Shown: piece by piece, positions 1-7,706 of the stretch
Layout of the letters: each line of letters begins with the position of its first letter
How positions within the stretch are numbered: position 1 is the first letter of the stretch
Assembly: GCF_963931675.1 (NCBI RefSeq)
Contig: NZ_OZ007039.1
Coordinates: 3,075,806 to 3,139,805, forward strand
Source of the DNA: an uncultured Alistipes sp.
Lineage (GTDB): Bacteria; Bacteroidota; Bacteroidia; Bacteroidales; Rikenellaceae
Length of the DNA: 64,000 nt
Direction: 5' to 3'
The notes under the pieces: model-generated
Told to the model about the DNA's origin: nothing
Database searches by the model: none
The model's input: the letters and a program-made list of their open reading frames with translations, nothing else
Made by a program: the position numbers and the translations under genes

Positions 1-245
1 AGGTGCTGGTCAAGTATCGCTATCTGAGCCGTTCGCGCACGGCATACTACCTGCGCAAGGCGGGCGAGGAGGAGTTCTACGACGCCGGATCGGCCAGCCG
101 CCGGGGCAAGGATCGTTTCCGCGAATCGGTAGCCGCCTATGTGGCCGATGATCCCGAACTGGCCACGGAGATTCTCCAGTCAAATTCATCTGACCGCAGC
201 AAGATCATTCTGATGCTTGAGGCGTATCAACCTGCAACTCATTGA
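1..245 (+). CDS. C-terminal end of a hypothetical protein, 5' truncated by the window edge
   Basis: An open frame enters from the left edge and stops at TGA 243-245. It gives about 80 residues, rich in Arg and Glu, with no signal peptide or membrane segment in the visible part. A GTG at position 3 could start it, but the frame is open to the edge, so the gene probably begins outside the window. The next gene follows 27 bases later on the same strand, so the two may be co-transcribed. I do not recognise the family. Confidence 0.6.
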   Translation, partial: VLVKYRYLSRSRTAYYLRKAGEEEFYDAGSASRRGKDRFRESVAAYVADDPELATEILQSNSSDRSKIILMLEAYQPATH

Positions 246-272
246 AAATTTAGTCACTAACCTGAGATAGTC

Positions 273-1022
273 ATGAAACACTTTTTCCTCTATGCACTCG
301 CTGCATTAACCACCATCGGTATGATCTCCCATGCCGAAGCAAAAGACCCTGAAGATGCGGAGTCGGACCACGTGATCGTCACCCTCAAGTCGGGCGAAAA
401 GGTCGACTGCTATGTCCATAGCGGCTGGTACGCCGAGAATTCACGTTTCAAGAAGGAGAACTACTCGTTCAAAGTTACAAAAACGCCCGATAGCAAGGAG
501 CCGATCAAATATACGGCCGACGATGTCGTAAGCATCGACTACGTGGAGACCACGACGGGCCATCCCGACGGCGTGCGCTGGGAGTCGCACCCGCTTGCCA
601 ACCCCAACTTAGCCAGCCGCTACCACACCATGCAGATGCTCTTCTGCGTCAACAAAGTGGGCAAAAACGCCACGACCTACTGGTGGAAAATCTGGGTCGC
701 ATCGGGACGGAACAACATGGGCCGCTCGCTCCAGACCAACTTCGGCGTCCGCTTCCACAACGACCCTGAGGGGATTGTCTATCCCTACATGCTGGTCAAC
801 TCAGTACTGATGAAGGATCGCTATCCGGGGCTTCAGGATTTCTGCAAGAAGTGGTTCAAGGGCCCCGAGGGCAAGGTTCACAAGAAGGAGGCCGAGGAGA
901 ACGATGCGTGGATCCTCGACATGTATGACGCCTATCTGGAGCAGATGGGCGACGAAGCAGCCAATCTACCGTATCCAATTTCCGACAAAAAAGCCGGCAA
1001 GAAAAAGGCCGACAAAGAGTAA
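273..1022 (+). CDS. Secreted hypothetical protein, 249 aa
   Basis: Residues 1-23 form a signal peptide: a short basic start, a hydrophobic stretch and an AEA-type cleavage site, so the mature protein is exported. The body (about 32-220) mixes Trp/Tyr-rich segments, and the C-terminus is Lys-rich. There are no Cys pairs or catalytic motifs I can name. It lies 27 bases after the truncated first gene and 76 bases before the LRR lipoprotein. The family is not recognised; compositionally it resembles Bacteroidales periplasmic proteins of unknown function. Confidence 0.75.
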   Translation: MKHFFLYALAALTTIGMISHAEAKDPEDAESDHVIVTLKSGEKVDCYVHSGWYAENSRFKKENYSFKVTKTPDSKEPIKYTADDVVSIDYVETTTGHPDGVRWESHPLANPNLASRYHTMQMLFCVNKVGKNATTYWWKIWVASGRNNMGRSLQTNFGVRFHNDPEGIVYPYMLVNSVLMKDRYPGLQDFCKKWFKGPEGKVHKKEAEENDAWILDMYDAYLEQMGDEAANLPYPISDKKAGKKKADKE

Positions 1023-1098
1023 ATGTCAAGCCGACACCGGGTTCCGCGACCGGGAACGCCTTCGGGCGCACTCCCGCCTCGCGGAATTCGCTTTTTAA

Positions 1099-2667
1099 AT
1101 GCATGCGATGAGCCACACACATCGGATATTTGCCTTATGGAGTACCGCATCCCTTATGCTGATAGGATGCTCAAAATCGGTGCCCGACGAGCCGCCGGCA
1201 CCGCAAGCCGACCATATTGTGCTGACTGACGGTGAATCTTCACGCGACTTTTCGGCTGAAGGAGGGACGTGGCAGATCGACTTCGATGCCACGGCAGACT
1301 GGACCGCCGAGCAGGTCATCCCGATCGCCGTGCAGTGGTATCATTTCACGCCGAGGCTTGGCAAGGCCGGAGCCGGAAGCGTAACCGTCACCGTGCTGCC
1401 CAACACTACGGACGAAGCCCGCAGCGCCGAGATCCGCCTTTCGGCCGGGCGGACCGAACAGATTTTGTCCATAACCCAGCAGGCCGGTCATGTCGAACTC
1501 ACGACCGAGACCGAAGTGCGGGCTTTTCTCGAACGGCTCTATCGCGATACGGACGGTGAAAACTGGCGGTTCAACGCCAACTGGTGCAGCGACAAGCCTA
1601 TCTCCGGATGGGATGGCGTACGCTACGAAAACGGACTGTTAAGCCTTTGGCTCGGCGAAAAGTACCTCAAGGGGCAAATGGACCTCTCGGGATGTACGGC
1701 GCTCGTTGAGCTGCGCTGTGCCAAAAACAGTCTCACGGAAATCGACGTGTCGGGGTGCCCGCTGCTCAGGGAGATCGACTGCACCAGCAACGAGATTACC
1801 GAACTGAACGTCTCGGGGTGCTCATCACTCGACAGACTGCTATGCGGATACAACCAGCTGACGCACCTCAACCTCTCGTCCGTCTCCGCGCTGACCTATC
1901 TCAAATGCGAGTACAACCGGATTTCGGCAATCGACATCTCAGCATGTCCCTGGATTGCGACGCTGAACGTGGCCGGGAATGACCTCTCGACCCTGGACGT
2001 AGCCGGCCGCACGGAATTACGCGACCTCTTCTGCTACGAGAACCGCCTCACGCAGCTCGACCTCTCCGGGTGCGAGTGGCTTTACCTGGTCAACTGCGGA
2101 ACGAACCTATTGACCGAACTCCATGTCACCGGATGCAGTCGTCTTACGGATCTCTATTGTTACGACAATTGTCTCGAACAACTCGACCTCGAACCGCTCA
2201 CCGCAATCCTCGAAGGACTCTACTGTCCGGGCAACCGCCTTACGGAACTCGACCTGAAGGATTTCCGGCAACTCACCCAGCTGGATTGCTCGGACAACGC
2301 CTTACAAAGGATCGACCTGACGGGCTGTTCAACCCTGCAGGTCTTCGCATGCCCCCGGAACGAACTTCAGGCACTCGACCTCACCACGTGCGAAATGCTC
2401 TCCCAGCTGGACTGCACGTCGAACCGGCTGACGGAACTCGACCTGACGAATGCCCCCTCGCTGTGGAAGCTCTATTGCCGGGACAATCCGATTCTGGCGG
2501 AGATCCCCGAGGCGTTCGACCGTCTGCAGGTATTCGAGCACGATGCCCGTTACGAATACCGTATCGAGACGGACCCGACGACTGGCGAGGAGCGCACCAC
2601 AGCTACCGACATGGGCCGCGGTTGGTGGTATCCCGGCGAACCGGAGAAAGGGGCTCACGAACGTTAA
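1099..2667 (+). CDS. BACON plus leucine-rich-repeat surface lipoprotein
   Basis: 522 aa. The N-terminus carries a lipoprotein signal ending in LMLIGC (Cys24), so the protein should be lipid-anchored. Residues about 38-130 form a BACON-type beta domain, ending in the usual ITQQAG strand. Residues 135-190 resemble the cap that precedes LRRs (GDNW-like GENWRFN). From about 193 to 480 there are roughly a dozen repeats of 21-22 residues with the pattern LTELDLSGCxxLxxLxCxxN, the internalin/BspA-like type. Such proteins usually bind host or glycan ligands; the ligand here cannot be told. An in-frame ATG at 1108 is an equally good start. It faces the minus-strand cluster that follows. Confidence 0.85.
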   Translation: MHAMSHTHRIFALWSTASLMLIGCSKSVPDEPPAPQADHIVLTDGESSRDFSAEGGTWQIDFDATADWTAEQVIPIAVQWYHFTPRLGKAGAGSVTVTVLPNTTDEARSAEIRLSAGRTEQILSITQQAGHVELTTETEVRAFLERLYRDTDGENWRFNANWCSDKPISGWDGVRYENGLLSLWLGEKYLKGQMDLSGCTALVELRCAKNSLTEIDVSGCPLLREIDCTSNEITELNVSGCSSLDRLLCGYNQLTHLNLSSVSALTYLKCEYNRISAIDISACPWIATLNVAGNDLSTLDVAGRTELRDLFCYENRLTQLDLSGCEWLYLVNCGTNLLTELHVTGCSRLTDLYCYDNCLEQLDLEPLTAILEGLYCPGNRLTELDLKDFRQLTQLDCSDNALQRIDLTGCSTLQVFACPRNELQALDLTTCEMLSQLDCTSNRLTELDLTNAPSLWKLYCRDNPILAEIPEAFDRLQVFEHDARYEYRIETDPTTGEERTTATDMGRGWWYPGEPEKGAHER

Positions 2668-2736
2668 TGAGCAGTCCCGGATAAATTGACAATATCGGGG
2701 AACAGCCGTTCTGTCGGTTGATTCAATCAATAAGAG

Positions 2737-3285
2737 CTACTTGTGTACAAACTTATAGTCATAATACTGAAAATCGAAATTCTCATCAAGATCCCACGAA
2801 TGCCCGTACAGTTGGAGATAGGTGTTGTCGGCACCCGGCAAGACCTCTACAAGACCATACTCTGCCAGTAGGGCACGTAACTTCGGAAGCGTAAGTGTTG
2901 GAAGCATCCGGTCAATAGCAGCGGAGAGGACGGCTTGTTGCTGATCGTCGATCTGCAAATGAACCGTGGTAATGCTTGGAGGCACAACCACCTTCGCCGA
3001 TTCGAATTTCAGCTTATCTTTCGGATGCTCCTCAAAATACGTTTCAATCCGAGCCAATTGCTCTTTGGATACCGGAGAACATAACGACACATCACAAGAG
3101 TCGAACGCGATACCGAACTTGAAGGTCGAACCGAATGCTTTCTGCAAGACCGCATAGTATCCCTGCCAGTCCCCCTTGTGAACCGATCCCACTTCGAAGG
3201 GCGAAAACTTTGGATGCAGTTCTTTGACCATCCAATAACCCGTTCTGTATTGAGTAACCCAATCTCCGACCTTAATGTTTCCCAT
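2737..3285 (-). CDS. Hypothetical protein, 182 aa
   Basis: The open frame extends upstream to 3561, but the segment above 3285 has poor coding character, and the natural start is the ATG at 3283-3285 (MGNIKVGDW). The N-terminus (KVGDWVTQYRTGYWMVKEL) reads like a small SH3-like beta barrel. The C-terminal half is predicted helical. No signal peptide or membrane helix. It is the last gene of a minus-strand group whose other members are small membrane proteins. The group is less GC-rich than the flanking core genes, which suggests acquisition. Function unknown; an immunity or effector-neutralising role is only a guess from context. Confidence 0.6.
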   Translation of the reverse strand: MGNIKVGDWVTQYRTGYWMVKELHPKFSPFEVGSVHKGDWQGYYAVLQKAFGSTFKFGIAFDSCDVSLCSPVSKEQLARIETYFEEHPKDKLKFESAKVVVPPSITTVHLQIDDQQQAVLSAAIDRMLPTLTLPKLRALLAEYGLVEVLPGADNTYLQLYGHSWDLDENFDFQYYDYKFVHK

Positions 3286-3425
3286 AACGTCTGTCAATCT
3301 AAAATTTCTACAAAAATAACATTCCGGAACGTTTCCCGGCGCGAGACAGGATTTCCGCCACCAATCACTTACTCGGCCTGTGCCGGGTAAGTAGTTTGCC
3401 CGAACTATGACACTATTCCGGTTGT

Positions 3426-3866
3426 CTACATGGACGGTGTAACGAGCGGATAAATTACGTTCACGGCAACCACTAATGCCGCAATAACTGTCCAATAGAT
3501 CACTATCGCCCATTTCCAGTAACGGGGCCGTTCCCGAAGTTCCTGACGGACTTCCTTGCATATTTTCTTATCGTCAAAAAATCCCAAAGGGATGGCCGAC
3601 AGCAGCACCGCCAGACCCACCAGACCGTAGATGACAATCTTTTGCGGCACATTTACCAGATGTACATACCCGTCATACTCCCTTGCCGCCAGGAAAGTGC
3701 CGGCTAACAGGAAAAATTCCGGGAGGATACTCAGGAAGTAGATTCCGGTTGCTAATGCCTTGTGCTTCCTCTTATTGTTCCATTCCGTGAAGTGCGCATA
3801 GGGAATTTTATGCAACATCACCAGTACGCGGAAAGAACGGCTGAATATGTTCGTTTCTTCTGTCAT
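3426..3866 (-). CDS. Small multi-pass membrane protein, 146 aa
   Basis: About three to four hydrophobic segments: residues 40-60, 75-97 and 117-140, with a charged loop (KKICKEVRQELRERPR) between. The start overlaps the stop of the upstream membrane gene by four bases (ATGA, 3863-3866), so the two are translationally coupled. Its layout (cytoplasmic N-terminus, membrane pair, basic loop, membrane pair) mirrors that upstream gene and suggests an old tandem duplication, though identity is low by eye. Family not recognised. Confidence 0.6.
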   Translation of the reverse strand: MTEETNIFSRSFRVLVMLHKIPYAHFTEWNNKRKHKALATGIYFLSILPEFFLLAGTFLAAREYDGYVHLVNVPQKIVIYGLVGLAVLLSAIPLGFFDDKKICKEVRQELRERPRYWKWAIVIYWTVIAALVVAVNVIYPLVTPSM

Positions 3867-4312
3867 TTGAGTATTTCAGTTATCCATTTCGGTATGGTTG
3901 CTAATAAAACCATTTCGGGAATACCCAGCAAATAGAGGGAGAAAAAGAACAGGTTACGCCGGAAGGGACTGAACTTGCAGCCCGCATAATGCTGCATAAC
4001 CGCTTTCCGTCGGGAAGGCGGGTATATTTTGCCGAACAGACGTTCTGTCATGAAGACAGAAATGGAAAACACGATTACAAGAATGGCTCCAAACACCTCG
4101 AATGCCAAGTCATGAAGGAAATAACCGGCTATGGTCAGAACCGGTATGAATATAAAAAATACGATACAGGCCCACAGCATATCACTTCCTCGGGGTTGTT
4201 TGAAATTGACCTTGTGATAATTCTCCCATGTTATTTCTCCCAACCAGAACAGATAGTCGAAGAAATAGTAACGACGTTGCCGTTCTTGCTCATTATATTC
4301 CTGCTTTTTCAT
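3863..4312 (-). CDS. Small multi-pass membrane protein, 149 aa
   Basis: Starts with a very charged cytoplasmic tail (MKKQEYNEQERQRRYY), then hydrophobic helices at about 47-68 and 72-90, a basic loop (FGKIYPPSRRKAVMQHY) and another hydrophobic region at about 122-145. Its stop overlaps the start of the next gene by four bases. No conserved catalytic motif seen. Position between an immunity-17-like gene and the coupled membrane gene suggests a set of immunity-like or stress membrane proteins; this is inference from neighbours. Confidence 0.6.
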   Translation of the reverse strand: MKKQEYNEQERQRRYYFFDYLFWLGEITWENYHKVNFKQPRGSDMLWACIVFFIFIPVLTIAGYFLHDLAFEVFGAILVIVFSISVFMTERLFGKIYPPSRRKAVMQHYAGCKFSPFRRNLFFFSLYLLGIPEMVLLATIPKWITEILK

Positions 4313-4504
4313 TCAAATGTATATCGTATGAATTATGTTCAGTAGCCAACCAAGAATCTTTTCAAGAAAGTTGAGCCGCTCGTTATGCATTTATTCTTCG
4401 CCATTTATGAAGAAATATTTTTGTAATTTGCTGTGTTGAGGATGTTTACTGCCGATGAAACCGTTTTTTCTCCATTCAGACACCTCGCTTTAATGGATTC
4501 GAAC

Positions 4505-4774
4505 TTATTCAGTACGCACGAAAAGATAAAGGACGAGTGCAAGCATCACAACAAGGAATACTCCAAGTACCAGACGATAGGTTTTCGGGCCCAATAGATC
4601 CAACAAGAAATTACCCCTGTAACTACCTGGTCGTGAATAGGTCCATTTCCAACCACAGATAACACCAATGAGCCAGAATAGCAACACGGCAGCGGCTATC
4701 AGATAGCCATAGTGAGGATTCTCGGGCATAATACCCGAGAGCAACTCATTCGGGTAATTTGATGTCTGGCTCAT
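4505..4774 (-). CDS. Immunity 17-like two-helix membrane protein
   Basis: 89 aa with two transmembrane helices (about 22-42 and 68-86) joined by a loop holding GWKWTYSRPGSYRGNFLLD. The size, helix pair and WKW motif resemble the Imm17 family of polymorphic-toxin immunity proteins. If so, it would protect the cell against a toxin delivered by neighbours; no cognate toxin gene is visible, so it would be an orphan immunity gene. The family call is from memory of its features. Confidence 0.5.
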   Translation of the reverse strand: MSQTSNYPNELLSGIMPENPHYGYLIAAAVLLFWLIGVICGWKWTYSRPGSYRGNFLLDLLGPKTYRLVLGVFLVVMLALVLYLFVRTE

Positions 4775-4928
4775 ATCAATTTGAGTTTGGTCTTCTCAAA
4801 AATAGTAAAATTCCAACTCAGATTCTTACATTACACATCCAAAAGACGGATATAGTAATTTTATCAGTTTTGCTTTGTCTTCATAAATCAAGCAGGACTG
4901 GAAAACAAACGATAGCCGCCAGACCCCA

Positions 4929-5435
4929 TCAAAAACAGCGCACCGGTTTGCGCCCCAGTTCCAGCCCGCAGAGGACGTCGAGCGAGCTGGGGCAGCCGTC
5001 CGAGCGGAGGGCGTAAACACTCTCCTCAGCCATCGCAGCAATAGTATAGTTGCGGGTCTGGGCGGTCTGCTAACCGGTGCGGCGGGCGTTGCGGACGGCA
5101 AAGATCAGGATGCGCTGCTCGGCTAGGGCCTCTTCGACAGCGGGAGGGTAGCGACGGTAGAGAGCTCGTCCCAAGGCCCAGATTACCGGGTGGCGGGCTT
5201 TCAGCAGGAGTTCAAAGACGGATTTTTCGAGCGGCGACTGGAAACCGCTGATTACGACGCGATCGGTTGCGCAACACGCCTTGGCCCAGCGCATGGCCTG
5301 CTCCTCGACGGCCGGAGAGACGACGCGCGAGGCAAAGAAGGCGACCTTCCGACGATCGAGCAGGGCGGGATTTCCGGTGTAATCGTAATCGAAAGCCATA
5401 AAAAACGTGGGTTGCCGCATTGACTTACCACGCAT
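4929..5435 (-). pseudogene. Short DprA/Smf-like Rossmann protein interrupted by an in-frame TAG
   Basis: The first 121 codons (5435 down to 5073) encode a DprA-like nucleotide-binding fold: GNPALLDRRKVAFFASR, then ISGFQSPLEKSVFELLL and RHPVIWALGRALY. A TAG lies at 5070-5072. The same frame continues without another stop to TGA at 4929-4931 and encodes QTAQTRNYTIAAMAEESV followed by SSLDVLCGLELGRKP. That is the C-terminal segment expected in the roughly 170-residue Bacteroidales members of this family. The simplest reading is one nonsense mutation in an otherwise intact 168-codon gene. A sequencing error or stop-codon readthrough (TAG followed by CAG) are alternatives. Confidence 0.7.
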
Positions 5436-5902
5436 TCAGGCCTTCGCTGCCCCCAACAGAAATAAGCAACACGGACAGCCCACGCGAAACGTGTATCGTG
5501 CACATAGCAAGCCAAAGGCCTGCGGGCACAATACATGCGTCCACGAGGCGTCCAGTTACATCTCTTTCTATTGGTCAAAGTTGCGAAGTTTGAATGCGAA
5601 AGAAAACGTAACGAAACGTTCGTAAATATGTCCGGCTCCGTCCGCAGAGGCACGGAACCAATTACAAAAATAGGAAATTAAATCGGAAAACTGCCAACGG
5701 CTGCCGATTTTTGCGGTGAAATCTCATTGACTTGTGAGTCATGGAGGCTCTTTTTTCAGTCTGATATAATCCTTCCGGGAGTTTGGTATTGATTGAGTTC
5801 CGGTCGAAAAACGACCTTGGCATAAAGATGTGCTGATTCTGGGACGGAACCGTTGAAGATCGACTTAATGAAGGGGTGCGAGTATCAGAATCAGCGTGTA
5901 AA
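5436..5902. other. Intergenic stretch without a recognisable gene
   Basis: No convincing coding sequence on either strand. A possible weak hairpin lies at about 5680-5714 (AAATCGG ... CCGATTT with inner GCC/GGC). The composition is AT-richer than the flanking core genes, consistent with a decayed mobile or accessory segment between the DprA-like gene and the truncated recombinase. Confidence 0.4.
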
Positions 5903-5934
5903 TTTGGCGGAAACAGAAATACATCTTATTTTTG
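5903..5934 (+). promoter_or_regulatory. Orphan Bacteroidetes-type promoter
   Basis: TTTG at 5903-5906, a 20-base spacer, and TATTTTTG at 5927-5934 match the -33/-7 consensus of Bacteroidetes housekeeping promoters. It points rightwards into the broken 3' end of the recombinase gene, and no clear gene follows on the plus strand. It may be left over from a gene removed at the junction, or it may make an antisense or small RNA. Confidence 0.45.
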
Positions 5935-6011
5935 CATTCGAGATGCGTTCTTTCCAGCTATGCAGAATCGAGTGATTCAAAGAATGTCGCTCGTCTCCAA
6001 ATCGTTAGTTC

Positions 6012-7124
6012 TCAACCGGCTGACTTCTGTAAATATCTATCATTCAGCAAGTACTTCTGATGCCAATGCCTTGCGCAATGCGTAGTCAGATGCTTGGGAA
6101 TCTGGCAGATATCTGCTATCTCCTTTAGGTAGGCGTTCATCTTCGTATTCGACGGGACAGGCAGCAGCTTGCCCCGCGCCCGACAGTTGGCATCGTCGCG
6201 GTACTTCTCCAGCAGGGCCGCTGCCTGCGGAAGTACCGGAACACGGCTCATCACCGCAGTCTTCTCCCGCGGTTTATGGATCCACAGTTGTCCCTCCTCG
6301 TCCGTTGTGAAGTGTTCCCGCCGCAGGTGGTCGACATCCGTGAAGGCCAATCCCGTCAGCGCGCAGAAGCAGAAGACGTCCCGAATCCGGTCCAGACGCT
6401 CGTTGGGCATCGGCCGCTTCAACAGCAGATCCAGTTCCGCCTTCGTCAGCGGCACCTTGACATTCGTCTTGTCGATCTTCATCTTGTAGTAGCGAAAAGG
6501 ATTCTTCTCGATCCATTCGTTGCGGATGGCATAGAGCAGAAAGTTTTTCAAACAGCAGAGCAGATTGACCGCTCCGTTGTTGTGGCAGTTGCAGGCCGTC
6601 TGCATGTAGGTATTCAATCCATCGACGTAGGCATAATCGACCGCCTCCAGCGGAAGGTCCTCCTTGCCGTACATCTGCCGGATATATTCGGTCATGTAGC
6701 GCAGCAGGCGGTGGTACTTGTTGGCCGTGAGCTGCGTGATGCGGGTGCCGACCTCCTGCTGGCGTTTCTCGCAGTATTTGCCGAACTCCGCCAGCACCAT
6801 CCTACTCGATGAGGCGGAGCCCAGCAGCTGTTTGACGGCAAAGCAGGTCGGTGTCCTGTTCTCCTGGATCAGCCGATCGTAGGCGGCAAGGATCGAGGCC
6901 CGGTAGCTGGCGATGATGCGGTTGATCTGCTGGTCGACCTCATCCTTGTAGAGCGAGCGTTCGAGGCGCTGGTTCCAACGTTTGGGCTCGATCTGGCACT
7001 GCGTGTAGACTTCGGTCGACTGGCCGGTCGTGGTGATGCGGGCATAGATCGGGGCCTTGCCCTTTTTCGTGATTTTGGTCTTCTTGCAGAAGAAGACGAC
7101 GCTGAAGGTGGTTCGTGGCAACAT
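6012..7124 (-). pseudogene. Tyrosine recombinase (Bacteroidetes phage-integrase type), C-terminally truncated
   Basis: 370 codons from the ATG at 7122-7124 (MLPRTTFSVVFF). Residues 5-100 match the Arm-DNA-binding/SAM-like N-terminus of Bacteroidales integrases. Residues 110-210 form the core-binding domain, and the catalytic domain begins near 225 (CALTGLAFTDVDHL). The HxxR box is present (THCARH, H349 and R352), but right after it the sequence departs from the family and ends at TGA 6012-6014. About 50 residues are missing, including the second His box and the catalytic Tyr. The enzyme should therefore be dead. It lies 250 bases from tRNA-Gly, a usual integration target, so it looks like the relic of an integrated element. 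Confidence 0.75.
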
Positions 7125-7304
7125 GGCTGTTTGGTTTTTGAGTAAATAAAACGTCTTCAGCACCGGAATGTTGCAGAGTAAAATAATGCAAATCAGCGAA
7201 ATAGAGCTAAATCGTGACCTGTTTTCGGTCCGAGCAAAAAAGGTCACGATGAAGGCGTGAAATACTTGCTGCCTTTTGCGTCAACAGGAGTAGGGAAATA
7301 CAAG

Positions 7305-7341
7305 AAAAAGCCTCGTATATCGCTGATATACAAGGCTTTTT
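7305..7341 (-). terminator. Hairpin terminator downstream of tRNA-Gly
   Basis: AAAAAGCCT-C-GTATATC, a three-base loop, then GATATAC-A-AGGCTTTTT gives a near-perfect stem flanked by A and T runs, able to act on both strands. It lies 35 bases beyond the tRNA 3' end in the direction of tRNA transcription. Confidence 0.75.
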
Positions 7342-7375
7342 GCTTTCTATCGGGGTTTCTTTCTGCCCCCTCTGG

Positions 7376-7448
7376 AGCGGAAAACGGGACTCGGACCCGC
7401 GACCTCAACCTTGGCAAGGTTGCGCTCTACCAACTGAGCTATTTCCGC
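7376..7448 (-). tRNA. tRNA-Gly (anticodon GCC)
   Basis: Reading the minus strand from 7448: acceptor GCGGAAA pairs with TTTCCGC, followed by discriminator T. The D arm holds AGTTGGTAGAG, the anticodon stem is CAACC/GGTTG around the loop TTGCCAA, and the T arm is CGGGTTCGAGTCCCG-like. The anticodon is GCC, so it reads Gly codons GGC/GGU. CCA is not encoded. It sits next to a broken recombinase, which fits its use as an old attachment site. Confidence 0.95.
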
Positions 7449-7658
7449 ATTGCATGATGGCTTATTGCGAGTGCAAAGATAGCTAAAAATTCTGAATCTC
7501 CAAATTTTTCCTCCTTATTCTGAAATTTTTTTACAATCCCCGACCCGAAAACCATCCCCAAACATCCGTCCAAACCGTAAATCCTTCTCCACGGACCGAC
7601 CATTCGTCCATACTCCGAGCCCTTTCGTCGAAAGAATCGCGCGATTCGTCTATTTAAA

Positions 7659-7689
7659 TTGTGCGCACAGGAAGTCTTGCGTAGCTTTG
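7659..7689 (+). promoter_or_regulatory. Promoter of the TolC-MacAB operon
   Basis: TTG at 7659-7661, a 20-base spacer and TAGCTTTG at 7682-7689 match the Bacteroidetes -33/-7 consensus. Transcription would start near 7696, leaving a leader of about ten bases before the ATG at 7707. Confidence 0.6.
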
Positions 7690-7706
7690 CAGCAAAGAAA
7701 AAATCA

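Noticed and set aside
5876..6085. 69-codon plus-strand ORF across the recombinase break
   Set aside because: It starts upstream of the orphan promoter, has no motif and runs antisense into the recombinase.
7376..7448. Direct repeat of the tRNA-Gly 3' end as an attachment site
   Set aside because: I could not find a second copy of the tRNA 3' segment elsewhere in the window, so the integration site is inferred only from proximity.
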